Shown: positions 1 through 7,843 of the stretch, piece by piece | Numbering within the stretch: position 1 is the stretch's first letter | Layout: each line of letters starts with the position of its first letter | Assembly (NCBI RefSeq): GCF_045635475.1 | Contig: NZ_JBJGXI010000031.1 | Coordinates: forward strand, 1 to 64,000 | Source: JBJGXI01 sp045635475 | GTDB taxonomy: Bacteria; Bacillota; Bacilli; Bacillales; Amphibacillaceae | Direction: 5' to 3' | Length of the DNA: 64,000 bases | Position numbers and translations under genes: made by a program | Notes under the pieces: model-generated | Told to the model about the DNA's origin: nothing | The model's database searches: none | Seen by the model: the letters and a program-made list of their open reading frames with translations, nothing else

Positions 1-88
1 GTAACCTTGTATTTGCTGTTCAGTAATTACACCAAATACGGTATAGTAATAGTGTTGCTATAATTTTACAAACATAATCCACCACAGA

Positions 89-114
89 TGTGACTTTTAT
101 GAAGTTAAACCGTC
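89..114 (+). promoter_or_regulatory. Candidate ECF-type autoregulatory promoter
   Basis: TGTGAC at 89-94 and CGTC at 111-114 are separated by 16 bases. This fits the general -35 TGtAAC / -10 CGTC pattern of extracytoplasmic-function sigma factors in Bacillus. It sits about 40 bases before the sigma gene that starts at 152, so the sigma factor may drive its own operon. The match is by eye and the site is inferred. Confidence 0.45.
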
Positions 115-151
115 TATATAATTGATCTATTATCCTAGGAGGGTAGATTGC

Positions 152-676
152 ATGTCTGACTATAAGCAGAGTGAGCTCTCGACATGGTATGAGGAACACA
201 GTGCGTCCATTTTTAAATACATTTGTATGATGACACACGATTACCAATTAGCAGAGGATTTAACACACGATACATTTATTAAAGCATATAAATACTTTGA
301 TTCGTTTGAAGGAAAAGCTTCTCCTAAAACGTGGCTATTTCGTATTGCCCATAATGTAACAATTGACTACATAAGAAAGCAAAAACCATTAAATTTTCTT
401 AAAGAAATTATATTTTCAAAAGGAGATGCAGGACCATCTGCGGAGGAAATGGTTGAAATAAAGGAGAATTCAAAAGAGTTGTATGAAGCGTTAAGTAAGT
501 TGAATCAGTCTTACCGGGAAGTAATTATTCTCCGGAAAATAAAAGGCTTTAGCATACAAGAAACGAAAGAAATTTTAAACTGGTCAGAAAGCAAAGTGAA
601 AACCACTCTATATAGAGCATTACCCGCTCTCGAAGAACAATTGGTGAAGGGGGGGTTTTTAGATGAGGCACGATAA
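152..676 (+). CDS. ECF RNA polymerase sigma factor (SigX-like)
   Basis: This is a 174-residue sigma-70 family protein of the extracytoplasmic-function group, which directs RNA polymerase to stress or envelope promoters. Region 2 lies at about residues 15-85, with motifs AEDLTHDTF and FRIAHNVTIDYIRK. Region 4 is at about 115-165, with YREVIILRKIKGFS and the helix-turn-helix ending SKVKTTLYRAL. I chose ATG 152 over a TTG at 122 because AGGAGGG at 137-143 is well spaced. The next gene overlaps it by 14 bases and looks like its anti-sigma partner. It resembles SigX/YlaC-type factors, but which one is uncertain. Confidence 0.9.
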   Translation: MSDYKQSELSTWYEEHSASIFKYICMMTHDYQLAEDLTHDTFIKAYKYFDSFEGKASPKTWLFRIAHNVTIDYIRKQKPLNFLKEIIFSKGDAGPSAEEMVEIKENSKELYEALSKLNQSYREVIILRKIKGFSIQETKEILNWSESKVKTTLYRALPALEEQLVKGGFLDEAR

Positions 677-1457
677 GTCAGAGTTAGATCGTCTTTTACA
701 AGACCTTGATGATGACATCGACTGGGATGAAAGTCGTCAAAAGCGACTAGGAAATAAGATCCAATCAACACTTAATAAACGTCAACAGAGGCTAAAACGA
801 TGGAAAAAGAGCTTTAAATACGTTTCAAGTACAGCTGGTGTGATCGCCTTATTATTCCTAGGATTTCAGTTTTTCTCTTCCATACCTAATTATAAATCTA
901 GCGATGAAGCCGCTGATTCTGGGAGCCCTCAAGCAGATTATGATACATCAGAGAATTCAGGCCAGGACACGAGTGGTAATGATAGCGGCAGTTATGATGG
1001 AGCAGAAGGTGAAGAAGCTACTAATAATGCTGCAGAGGAATCTAATTCGGATGGGGAATCAAGTCATGAAGAACCCCGTGAAGAGATGGAAAATCAATCT
1101 GATTTAGAGCAAAGAATCATCATGCAGCAGCGAATTGGTGATGGGCAGTTAAATGCATATGAAAATATAAACAACATAAGAAATAATCAAACGGTAGAGC
1201 AAGTGAAAGAAATCATGGAGCAAATCTCATGGGAGAAAGTAGAAGTAGACATGAATCGTCCAGCAGATTATCGTTTTTATTATGAATATGAAAACACGGA
1301 CATGGCAACAAAGGCAATCATGCATAACATTTGGGTTAGCGATAATGGTGACCAGTTAGTAATCGTTAGAGATCCTGATGAATATGCAGTGCTAACGAAA
1401 CAAATGTCGAAAATTCTATTTCATGTGCTTACAGGTGAAGAATTAATGGTCGAATAA
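663..1457 (+). CDS. Membrane-anchored anti-sigma factor
   Basis: This 264-residue protein probably holds the preceding sigma factor inactive at the membrane. Residues 1-50 are charged and cytoplasmic. One membrane segment lies at about 53-74 (GVIALLFLGFQFF). A long Ser/Asp/Glu/Asn-rich linker spans about 78-150, followed by an extracytoplasmic domain of about 110 residues. No HxxxCxxC zinc motif is present, so it is not a ZAS-type anti-sigma and is more like RsiX. The 14-base overlap suggests translational coupling to the sigma gene. Function is inferred from position and topology. Confidence 0.75.
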   Translation: MRHDKSELDRLLQDLDDDIDWDESRQKRLGNKIQSTLNKRQQRLKRWKKSFKYVSSTAGVIALLFLGFQFFSSIPNYKSSDEAADSGSPQADYDTSENSGQDTSGNDSGSYDGAEGEEATNNAAEESNSDGESSHEEPREEMENQSDLEQRIIMQQRIGDGQLNAYENINNIRNNQTVEQVKEIMEQISWEKVEVDMNRPADYRFYYEYENTDMATKAIMHNIWVSDNGDQLVIVRDPDEYAVLTKQMSKILFHVLTGEELMVE

Positions 1458-1468
1458 TAAACGGGGGA

Positions 1469-1499
1469 GAGTTCCAACCAATCTGGTTGGAGCTCTTTT
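1469..1499 (+). terminator. Terminator after the sigma/anti-sigma operon
   Basis: GAGTTCCAACCA and TGGTTGGAGCTC form a 12-bp stem (one G-T pair) with a 3-base loop, followed by TTTT. Confidence 0.6.
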
Positions 1500-1540
1500 C
1501 CAAAAATGAATCTTATCATGCACAGCAGGAGGGATCAACA

Positions 1541-1912
1541 GTGTCTTTATTCAATCTTATCTTCCTAATCATAGTTGCATTTATCTTATCGTTTTTCCTT
1601 GAATTAATAGTAAGAAATAGGCTTCGTATTGAAAAGCCTGAAGGAGCAAGAAAGTATGTTAACAAGTATCATAAGTTTGGAGAAATTTTGTTTAGTTCTT
1701 TCTTTGCGATTGGTATTTTCTTTGTACACACTGCTTCAACCCAGGCAATTGCATCCTTGTTTGCCGTTTTTGTTGTGATTTATCATAGTTTTGCCTATTA
1801 TATGCAGCGAAAGTATTTCCCTGAATCGAAAGAGCATATCCTAAATTTGATTGTCGGTATGTTCTTGCTGTTATTTATTGCTGTAGTGGTAGTTCTGGGA
1901 ATGTTATTATAA
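1541..1912 (+). CDS. DUF4181-like small membrane protein
   Basis: This is a 123-residue integral membrane protein. Hydrophobic segments are visible at about residues 3-23, 49-67, 72-88 and 103-123. The loop with RKYVNKYHKFGE resembles the DUF4181 family of Bacillaceae membrane proteins, whose function is unknown. GTG 1541 is preferred because AGGAGGG lies at 1527-1533; a longer reading from TTG 1487 would begin inside the preceding hairpin. It stands alone, just downstream of the sigma operon. Confidence 0.65.
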   Translation: MSLFNLIFLIIVAFILSFFLELIVRNRLRIEKPEGARKYVNKYHKFGEILFSSFFAIGIFFVHTASTQAIASLFAVFVVIYHSFAYYMQRKYFPESKEHILNLIVGMFLLLFIAVVVVLGMLL

Positions 1913-1955
1913 GTCTTAATAATTACTCTTTAATGATGTAAAGGGAGGGTTTATT

Positions 1956-2192
1956 ATGGAACTATTTTTAATTATTGTTGTTCTCGTATGCATAGCACTA
2001 TGCTACGCACCATTCATGTTTGATACGTTACAAGCGATGCCATTTGTGTTCAAAATTAGAAACACAATTATCTTCGGAGTTATCGGTGTTATATTTTCCT
2101 TGCAAATAGACCCATTTCCAATCATCAATGTCTTTGCAGGCATGATTGCAGGGAGTTTTGTTGACTATCTTGTTAGAGATAAGCAAACATGA
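1956..2192 (+). CDS. Small membrane protein of unknown function
   Basis: This 78-residue protein has three hydrophobic stretches (about residues 3-22, 35-50 and 54-70) and a short charged tail. I do not recognise a family. AAAGGGAGGG at 1939-1948 is a strong ribosome site for ATG 1956, and a good terminator follows, so it looks like a real monocistronic gene. Confidence 0.65.
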   Translation: MELFLIIVVLVCIALCYAPFMFDTLQAMPFVFKIRNTIIFGVIGVIFSLQIDPFPIINVFAGMIAGSFVDYLVRDKQT

Positions 2193-2203
2193 TATTGCTC
2201 ATT

Positions 2204-2247
2204 AGGCAGCCAAAGTAATTATAACTTACTATGGCTGCCTATTTTTT
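2204..2247 (+). terminator. Rho-independent terminator
   Basis: AGGCAGCCA and TGGCTGCCT are perfect 9-bp arms, extended inside by AGTAA/TTACT, and are followed by ATTTTTT. Confidence 0.8.
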
Positions 2248-2323
2248 AATACCTCGAATAAGGTGCCTTTTAAGTCTTCATAGTTGAAGTGAATTCCGTC
2301 GTAGTAGTGATTGCTAATCCGGC

Positions 2324-2443
2324 GCTGTGGAAAAATACGCCCTTTCCGCGGGGAACGCTTCAGCCTCCTCCCTCGCAAAGAGCGCTCACTGCGGGGTCTT
2401 CAGACTGTTCCTTTCCCGCTGGAGTGGCGTATTTTTCCACAGC
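2324..2443. repeat. Palindromic intergenic element with 18-bp perfect inverted ends
   Basis: The 18-base arm at 2324-2341 is the exact reverse complement of 2426-2443. The arms enclose about 84 GC-rich bases that include CCGCGGGGA and TTTCCCGCTGG motifs. These motifs recur in the elements at 21 and 53 kb. No reading frame of substance is contained. It is probably a structured, non-autonomous interspersed repeat. Confidence 0.7.
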
Positions 2444-2483
2444 TTAGGTAGTTTTCTGTTACGCACCTTTTATGAAGCGTAGG

Positions 2484-2585
2484 CCCTCCACTTTGACTCC
2501 TGCGGGACTAGCGGCGTAAGTGAGACCCCGCAGCGCGAAAGCGCGAGGAGGCTCACTAGCCCCCCGCGGAAAGCAAAGTGGAGGG
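2484..2585. repeat. Palindromic intergenic element, type A
   Basis: Arms CCCTCCACTTTG (2484-2495) and CAAAGTGGAGGG (2574-2585) are perfect inverse copies around a GC-rich core. Bases 2544-2574 are the exact reverse complement of 53092-53122. Together with the element at 2324-2443 this explains most of the 546-base gap between genes. A 71-codon frame through it is a composition artefact. Confidence 0.7.
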
Positions 2586-2738
2586 ACGGAGCGGTGCACA
2601 TGTATGATGAGTGAATACCTAAGCACTACGACGCATATTAGGACATTTCCCGCAATAACTGAAAAAATAATCCAACAAATAGCAATCTATCCAAATGAAA
2701 ATTTGCACATCCTAATAAATGCTAAATTACATTAGGAG

Positions 2739-3326
2739 ATGGACTATATAAAAAAGGTTATCTTGTTAACAGTAGTGTTATTGTTGGCTATTCCTGCGGT
2801 AGCGGGTGCGCAGCATATTGTAAAACCTGGAGATACGATGGGGAAAATAGCAGTGCAATATGGCATGTCACTGGAACAAATTGAAGTATTGAATCCGCAT
2901 ATTGAAAATATCGACTGGATTTATCCTAACCAACATATCAATATTACAAGCAATCACTTGGCAGAAGATATTATCGGGTACGCGCGTAGTTTGCAGGGAA
3001 TAACAGATTATGTTTAAGGAGGACAAAATGCCCCTTATGAAACGGATTGCAGCGGTTGGGCACAGCATGTATATCGTACATTTGGAATCGACCTCCCGCG
3101 TACAAGTACGCAGCAATCAAAGGTTGGGACACCGATCACATTCAGTCAAATTCAAAAGGGTGATTTGATGTTTTTCGGTGATAACGGAAAAATTACGCAT
3201 GTTGGGATCTATATTGGTGACGGGCTATGGATTAGTAATTTGAATTCAAATAAGAATGTTGAGATTTTTGCCGTATGGGGAAGATGGAGTTATCCGAGGT
3301 TCTTATGGGCACAGCGTGTAATTTAA
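2739..3326 (+). pseudogene. LysM-NlpC/P60 wall hydrolase interrupted by in-frame TAA
   Basis: The frame reads as one 195-codon secreted cell-wall endopeptidase if a single stop is ignored. Residues 1-24 are a signal peptide ending AGA. A LysM domain covers about 26-69 (KPGDTMGKIA to YPNQHINI). An NlpC/P60 domain starts at about 75. TAA at 3015-3017 (codon 93) falls where the family usually has Tyr (GITDYV-stop-GGQNAPYETDCSGW). Beyond it the same frame keeps catalytic Cys104 (DCSGW), His154 (THVGIYIGDG) and a natural C-terminus at 3326. AGGAG directly abuts ATG 2739, an unusually short spacing, so expression may also be impaired. A sequencing error cannot be excluded. Confidence 0.8.
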
Positions 3327-3333
3327 ATTGTGA

Positions 3334-3364
3334 AAATGCCGACTGCTAGATGGTCGGCATTTCT
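3334..3364. terminator. Bidirectional terminator
   Basis: AAATGCCGAC (3334-3343) and GTCGGCATTT (3353-3362) form a perfect 10-bp stem. It lies between a plus-strand and a minus-strand gene and could serve both. Confidence 0.7.
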
Positions 3365-3386
3365 ATTCTTAAAGCGAACTTAAAAT

Positions 3387-3932
3387 TTACCTGGTGGACT
3401 CAATCTTAAGAACCTTGTCTACAATTAATCGAATCATAATCATTAAAAAAATATAGATTGGAAGTGAATAGAAAGATTTCCACTCGTAAGGTTTGTAGAT
3501 TTGCATTTTTATCGCAATAGGCTCAAGAATAAAAGCAAAACAAACAGCTATAACAATCGCAGAAATAATAAAATTTATCCATTGTCTTGCATATTGATAT
3601 ATAACCATAAAAATAATCGAAATCATCATATCAATACATATAATTCTTGGACCCCATGGCAATACCATATAAGGGTATTCCCAGAGCTGCAGTTCCCCTC
3701 CAAGTGTATCTAAAACAGTTACGATTAATAGCGAAATTGTACCGAATAGGAGGATGTTTTTTAGTCTAGTTTTATCAACGATTCTTACCCAAAGAATAAT
3801 TAAGATAGTTAACGATACTATCATGAATAACCACTGAGGTGAAAAAACGACTTCACTACGCCAATGTTCCCACCTTAAAGAACTCACTGTTTTTTGTGCT
3901 TCTTGTATATTTGTTAGATTTGTATGTATCAC
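3387..3932 (-). CDS. CBO0543-type membrane protein
   Basis: This 181-residue integral membrane protein has about five hydrophobic segments separated by short loops. The central motif LGGELQLWEYPYMVLPWGPR matches my recollection of the CBO0543 family of Firmicute membrane proteins, whose role is unknown. An N-terminal soluble stretch of about 30 residues precedes the first membrane segment. It is followed on the same strand by nothing obvious and is preceded by another small membrane gene (3992-4435). Confidence 0.65.
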   Translation of the reverse strand: MIHTNLTNIQEAQKTVSSLRWEHWRSEVVFSPQWLFMIVSLTILIILWVRIVDKTRLKNILLFGTISLLIVTVLDTLGGELQLWEYPYMVLPWGPRIICIDMMISIIFMVIYQYARQWINFIISAIVIAVCFAFILEPIAIKMQIYKPYEWKSFYSLPIYIFLMIMIRLIVDKVLKIESTR

Positions 3933-3991
3933 GGTGAGCGTCTCACACCTTTTAAAATTGTTACATGGTATTGTTTACATACTTAGCACCT

Positions 3992-4435
3992 TCATACATT
4001 ATGGTTTACAGTGACGGTTCTCAATAAGATCCCCAATATCAGACCGTAGATAAGATGGCCTACTAGCCACAACAAAAGTGCGGGAATATTTGTTATCTCT
4101 GGTGTTTGATCGGATAATGCAGTTGTGGGAAAAAACAGTAACCCAATGCAAATATTAAGCAACGTCGTTAATATGATGATTCGTCTTTGTATCCATCGCT
4201 GATAATTCATAAGCAGAAGTAAAGCGATGCTTATTATAATAGACACTGCAATATGAAACAAAAATTCAATTATCTCTGGAAAATGTATTTGCTTTAGAAC
4301 AGGGATATAATCAATGTTTAAGAGCAACCTATACACTTTTTGACCTGTTATTAGTTCTATAGCTTTAAAGAAAAGGCCTAATGTAATGCCAGACAGGCTG
4401 CCCACGAAGAAACCATTTCTTACAGTTGTGATCAT
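3992..4435 (-). CDS. Four-helix membrane protein of unknown function
   Basis: This 147-residue protein has four hydrophobic segments (about residues 8-25, 58-80, 86-105 and 119-140) and a basic loop (YQRWIQRR). I do not recognise the family. GAGAGGAG lies just upstream of the ATG on the minus strand, which supports the start. It is transcribed toward the CBO0543-type gene and may be co-expressed with it. Confidence 0.55.
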   Translation of the reverse strand: MITTVRNGFFVGSLSGITLGLFFKAIELITGQKVYRLLLNIDYIPVLKQIHFPEIIEFLFHIAVSIIISIALLLLMNYQRWIQRRIIILTTLLNICIGLLFFPTTALSDQTPEITNIPALLLWLVGHLIYGLILGILLRTVTVNHNV

Positions 4436-4571
4436 AGTTTAACTCCTCTCTTAGTTTATATAATACCAAATCATCGAACTTACTAATTAATCTATGCTTT
4501 AATTCGTATGTTTTAATATTTCCACATTATTTACAATAGATAAGGCATGATAATCGTGAGGAGGTGACAAG

Positions 4572-5126
4572 GTGCCTAATCCATTTGAAGCAGTTTGGAA
4601 CTCACTAAAAACTGCTATAGATAGCACAGACGAACCGCATTCGCCATTACATGTAATTGAAGTAGGGGATTGTTGGAAGTATGTAACGATGGTTGAAGAA
4701 TACATTCGTTATGAAGAAGTGGGATTGAATACAACCACGGATGATGAAGTAATAGAAATGTTAACAGATGCAGTTAAAACGTGTGAAGCACATGTGAACA
4801 GGTTAAGCCAATTCATGCGAAAAGAGGGCATTTCATTGCCAGATGTTACATCGGCAAAACCAGACTCCGTTCCCAATGAAGTTCCTTTGGGGGTGAAGTT
4901 AACTGATGATGAGATTACTAATGGTATTGCATTCAAATTAGTTACCTGTATACAGGCGTGTGCAAAGGGACAGGCTGATTCGGTGCGCACGGATGTCGGT
5001 TTAATGTGGCTTGAATTTTATTCGGAGTGGGTAACTTTCGGTACGACATTAAAAACACTGATGCGTAAACGAGGTTGGCTTAAAGTTCCGCCGTACTATT
5101 ATCCGCCTGGTATTCCAAAACAGTAA
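4572..5126 (+). CDS. DUF3231 family protein
   Basis: This 184-residue, mostly helical soluble protein starts at GTG 4572 behind AGGAGG (4558-4563). Motifs such as LTDDEITNGIAFKL and the C-terminal KRGWLKVPPYYYPPG are typical of DUF3231 proteins of Bacilli, which are thought to have a ferritin-like helical fold. Larger family members carry two copies and this one carries a single copy. The function is unknown. It is monocistronic, with a terminator directly behind. Confidence 0.75.
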   Translation: MPNPFEAVWNSLKTAIDSTDEPHSPLHVIEVGDCWKYVTMVEEYIRYEEVGLNTTTDDEVIEMLTDAVKTCEAHVNRLSQFMRKEGISLPDVTSAKPDSVPNEVPLGVKLTDDEITNGIAFKLVTCIQACAKGQADSVRTDVGLMWLEFYSEWVTFGTTLKTLMRKRGWLKVPPYYYPPGIPKQ

Positions 5127-5131
5127 AGCAT

Positions 5132-5163
5132 AAAACCGACTCAAAGCACTAGGGTCGGTTTTT
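5132..5163 (+). terminator. Rho-independent terminator
   Basis: AAACCGAC and GTCGGTTT form an 8-bp stem followed by a T run. Confidence 0.75.
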
Positions 5164-5232
5164 GCTAAATAATACTGATTTTGTACAAGGTAACATAAAG
5201 TCATTTCTTAGATTAGTTCATTTACTAAAGTC

Positions 5233-5658
5233 TTATGAAAATACATAACTCACTTTATCATAGTCCATTTTATCAAGATAAAACCGATGTGCATCCTCGC
5301 GTTGCAATCCTGAAGATAAAGAGACGATTTTATAGTCATGTGCTTTTGCCCACTAATGAACGTATTCTAACAGTTTCACCCCGTAACCTTTTGACCGTTC
5401 AGCCGGCAATGTAACTAGATCGCATACCCAGATAAAGTGACCATTATATAAGGTGATCATCGGGATGAAACCAGTAATTGCCACCATCTTGTTATGGTGG
5501 TAAAGAGCAACTAATTGATATCCTTCCTTATTTCTGGCTTCTGTAACTAAATGTAGATAGGATGCTTTATCAAGATTTGTGCGCAGATGTCTCATCACCA
5601 CAAAACCAGCCAAAATTTCTGATTCGGTTACAAGCTTTTTAAAAAATAGATTTTCCAT
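5233..5658 (-). pseudogene. GNAT acetyltransferase interrupted by in-frame TAG
   Basis: The minus-strand frame reads as a 141-position GNAT N-acetyltransferase with one internal stop. Before the stop are the N-terminal helix, strands ending NGHFIWVCDLVTL and the acetyl-CoA loop AERSKGYGVKLLEYV (R/Q-x-x-G-x-G/A type). TAG at 5353-5355 is codon 102. The same frame then continues WAKAHDYKIVSLSSG, QREDAHRFY and YDKVSYVFS to TAA at 5233-5235, a normal GNAT ending. The ribosome site GGGAGAG precedes ATG 5658. The protein as terminated lacks the last two strands and is probably inactive. Confidence 0.8.
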
Positions 5659-5682
5659 GAACAGAACTCTCCCTCACATCAA

Positions 5683-7515
5683 TCACATTAAACTCGTTTG
5701 AAATGACAATGCTTTTTGTATTTCCTTTATCTCGGAGCTCTTGCCACTGACTAGAAGCGTGTCTCCATGATGTAGGGTCGTGTCACCATGTGGGATAATA
5801 ACCTGACCATAACGGATAATGTGCAAAATAAGTGTCTCACCTAAAAACGGAAGTTCTGTTATTGGTGTTTGATCAAACTTGTTATGATTGACGAATACCT
5901 CTTTAATTGTCTTATTATGCCTTGAAATTAATTGTAGTAGACCAGGATTATCAACCAATACTTTTAACAGTGTTCTCGTCGAGTATAATGCGGAATAAAC
6001 TGAAAATCCTTCTTCTACTAATTGTTTATGTAATACTTGGTCCTCCACTTTAATAATCACAGATTGTATTCCGTGACGCTTCGCATTTCGTCCCAAATTA
6101 ATATTTATCATGTCAGATTCAGTTGCAATAATTGTTTTATCTGCCTCGAAGGCATTATTAGCATCTAGCTGCTCAATGGTTAATTGCTGCACCTGTATGT
6201 GTGGGAACGATTGATCATGCTGCTTTGGCTGTGGTTTTGTACTATATAAACGAACAATCATCTTTTCCTCCGTTAAATCTCGAGCTACTAATCTGGTCGC
6301 ATCTGTAGAACCGATAATTGAAATTTCATGCTGCTTACTTGTAGATTTAGTTTCTGGAAAATATTTCGCAAATAGTATTGGTGATATTAAACAAGTAATA
6401 ATGGATACGAGTATAATCGCACCATTCAATACATTATCAATTACACCAAGATCTAGAGCAATGGCTGCAGCCGCGATAACAAGACTAAGTTTGGAAGTTG
6501 TAAGTACACCAATGCTAAGTGTTTCTCTCCATGAGTACCATTTCTTCAAAATCAGTGTAGGAACAATTTTGGCAATGTACATGAATACTAGCAGTAAGGG
6601 CATAAGGAATAGTATTTTTGTATCAACGAACAGTTCCCAAATGTTTAAACGTACACCAACCATCACGAAAAATATCGGGATAAAAAAACCAAAACCAAAA
6701 GAGTCTAACTGGTGTACAAATTCTTTTTTTGGAGACAACAGCGAAACAATAACACCAGCTAAAAAGGCGCCTAATATATTTTCTGCACCGATTGATTCAG
6801 AAATGGCAACAAATAATAAAATAAGGGTAAATACCCCTCTTGTTCCTAGTTGCACTGTTCCTTTTAGCAGATTATCAAAGAACTTGAATTGAAAATAATT
6901 TTTAATAATGCGATAGGTTAGAAATACTGCTAGGAATAGAACGAGCAATAACATCACTCGCATTCCTTCTTGATCGCGGAACATCGCATATACCGTTAGT
7001 AAGATCATTGTAGAGAAATCAGCAATGACCGTGGTGAGTAATATAACCTGCCCTAGTACACCATCACTTAGGTTTTTTTCTTTTATTACAGGCACAACGA
7101 TTCCAAGCGAGATGGTAGAAATGATCAGTGTCATTAAAAAGGGATCCTTAATCAAATCTAGAAATACAAGTATATAAGATAGACCAAAAGACACGATTAG
7201 TATCAGAGCAAAAATTATTAAGGACAAGATGATTGGTGTCGGCAGATTGTCTTGTTTCTGCTTCTTGTTAAAGGCGCTAAAATCAATCTCTAACCCACTA
7301 ATAAACATAAGAAAAATAAACCCTAACAACGATAGTAATTCAAGTAAAGGCTCTTCTGTAATAAGATTAAGACCACTTTGTCCGATAATGAGTCCGGCAA
7401 TAATTTCAGCAATTACAACCGGAACAAAGTTTAACTTAAACCGTTGTAGAATAATGGGAATGAAGAATGCAATTCCAACAACGAACATAAGTGATGTGAG
7501 TGATTGATGTTCCAT
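5683..7515 (-). CDS. CPA2-family cation/proton antiporter with RCK_C domain
   Basis: This 610-residue protein should exchange monovalent cations (K+ or Na+) for protons. Residues 1-385 form a 12-13 helix Na+/H+ exchanger domain with motifs AEIIAGLIIGQSGLN and FISGLEID near the N-terminus. Residues about 395-500 resemble a degenerate TrkA-N nucleotide-binding region. About 520-605 are a TrkA-C/RCK_C module (HIIRYGQVIIPHGDTTLHHG DTLLVSG). It resembles KefB- and YhaU/KhtU-type exchangers, but all parts are on one chain. The cation is not predictable from sequence. Confidence 0.85.
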   Translation of the reverse strand: MEHQSLTSLMFVVGIAFFIPIILQRFKLNFVPVVIAEIIAGLIIGQSGLNLITEEPLLELLSLLGFIFLMFISGLEIDFSAFNKKQKQDNLPTPIILSLIIFALILIVSFGLSYILVFLDLIKDPFLMTLIISTISLGIVVPVIKEKNLSDGVLGQVILLTTVIADFSTMILLTVYAMFRDQEGMRVMLLLVLFLAVFLTYRIIKNYFQFKFFDNLLKGTVQLGTRGVFTLILLFVAISESIGAENILGAFLAGVIVSLLSPKKEFVHQLDSFGFGFFIPIFFVMVGVRLNIWELFVDTKILFLMPLLLVFMYIAKIVPTLILKKWYSWRETLSIGVLTTSKLSLVIAAAAIALDLGVIDNVLNGAIILVSIITCLISPILFAKYFPETKSTSKQHEISIIGSTDATRLVARDLTEEKMIVRLYSTKPQPKQHDQSFPHIQVQQLTIEQLDANNAFEADKTIIATESDMININLGRNAKRHGIQSVIIKVEDQVLHKQLVEEGFSVYSALYSTRTLLKVLVDNPGLLQLISRHNKTIKEVFVNHNKFDQTPITELPFLGETLILHIIRYGQVIIPHGDTTLHHGDTLLVSGKSSEIKEIQKALSFQTSLM

Positions 7516-7843
7516 ATAAGCACCTTCTTTGAGTGAGTTTGTATTTTTGAGGAAAATGAATTTATATGTAAGCTTTCATTCCTTTTGATTATCCTAACTC
7601 ATTTAATCATGTTTATATAGTAAAACGAACTAAGGATTTTGTTCTTATATTAATCAGATGCATATCGCCATTTACACTGACATTTAGTTAGGTTAGTCCA
7701 TTACCAGACTATGTCTTTAGAGAATTATTGAAATCCACTCAAGATACTTATAAATTAATGAAGTATAAATTAGGAATATAAACAACTGATATCAGGAAAG
7801 CTATTGCTAGAAATCATACTTCTACCAAGTAGGTGGCCTAATT
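7516..7843. other. 328-bp intergenic region between divergent genes
   Basis: This AT-rich region must hold the promoters of the antiporter gene (leftward) and of the membrane protein gene at 7844 (rightward). I saw no convincing promoter pair, repeat, small ORF or strong hairpin in it. Confidence 0.5.

Noticed and set aside
20..247. 75-codon minus-strand frame at the left end
   Set aside because: It overlaps the sigma factor promoter and gene start and shows no ribosome site or recognisable domain.
2520..2735. 71-codon plus-strand frame across the GC-rich repeat
   Set aside because: It lies almost wholly in the palindromic element, has an unlikely composition and no ribosome site.
3028..3170. 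Short frame beginning at an ATG with AGGAGG just after the TAA of the LysM gene
   Set aside because: It is in a different frame from the conserved NlpC/P60 domain; the AGGAGG arises from Gly-Gly codons of that domain.
5233..5658. Pyrrolysine or programmed readthrough at the TAG
   Set aside because: There is no pyl gene and no known GNAT readthrough; simple nonsense mutation is the better explanation.
6401..6892. 163-codon plus-strand frame inside the antiporter gene
   Set aside because: It is a shadow of the minus-strand coding sequence, which has clear membrane-exchanger homology.
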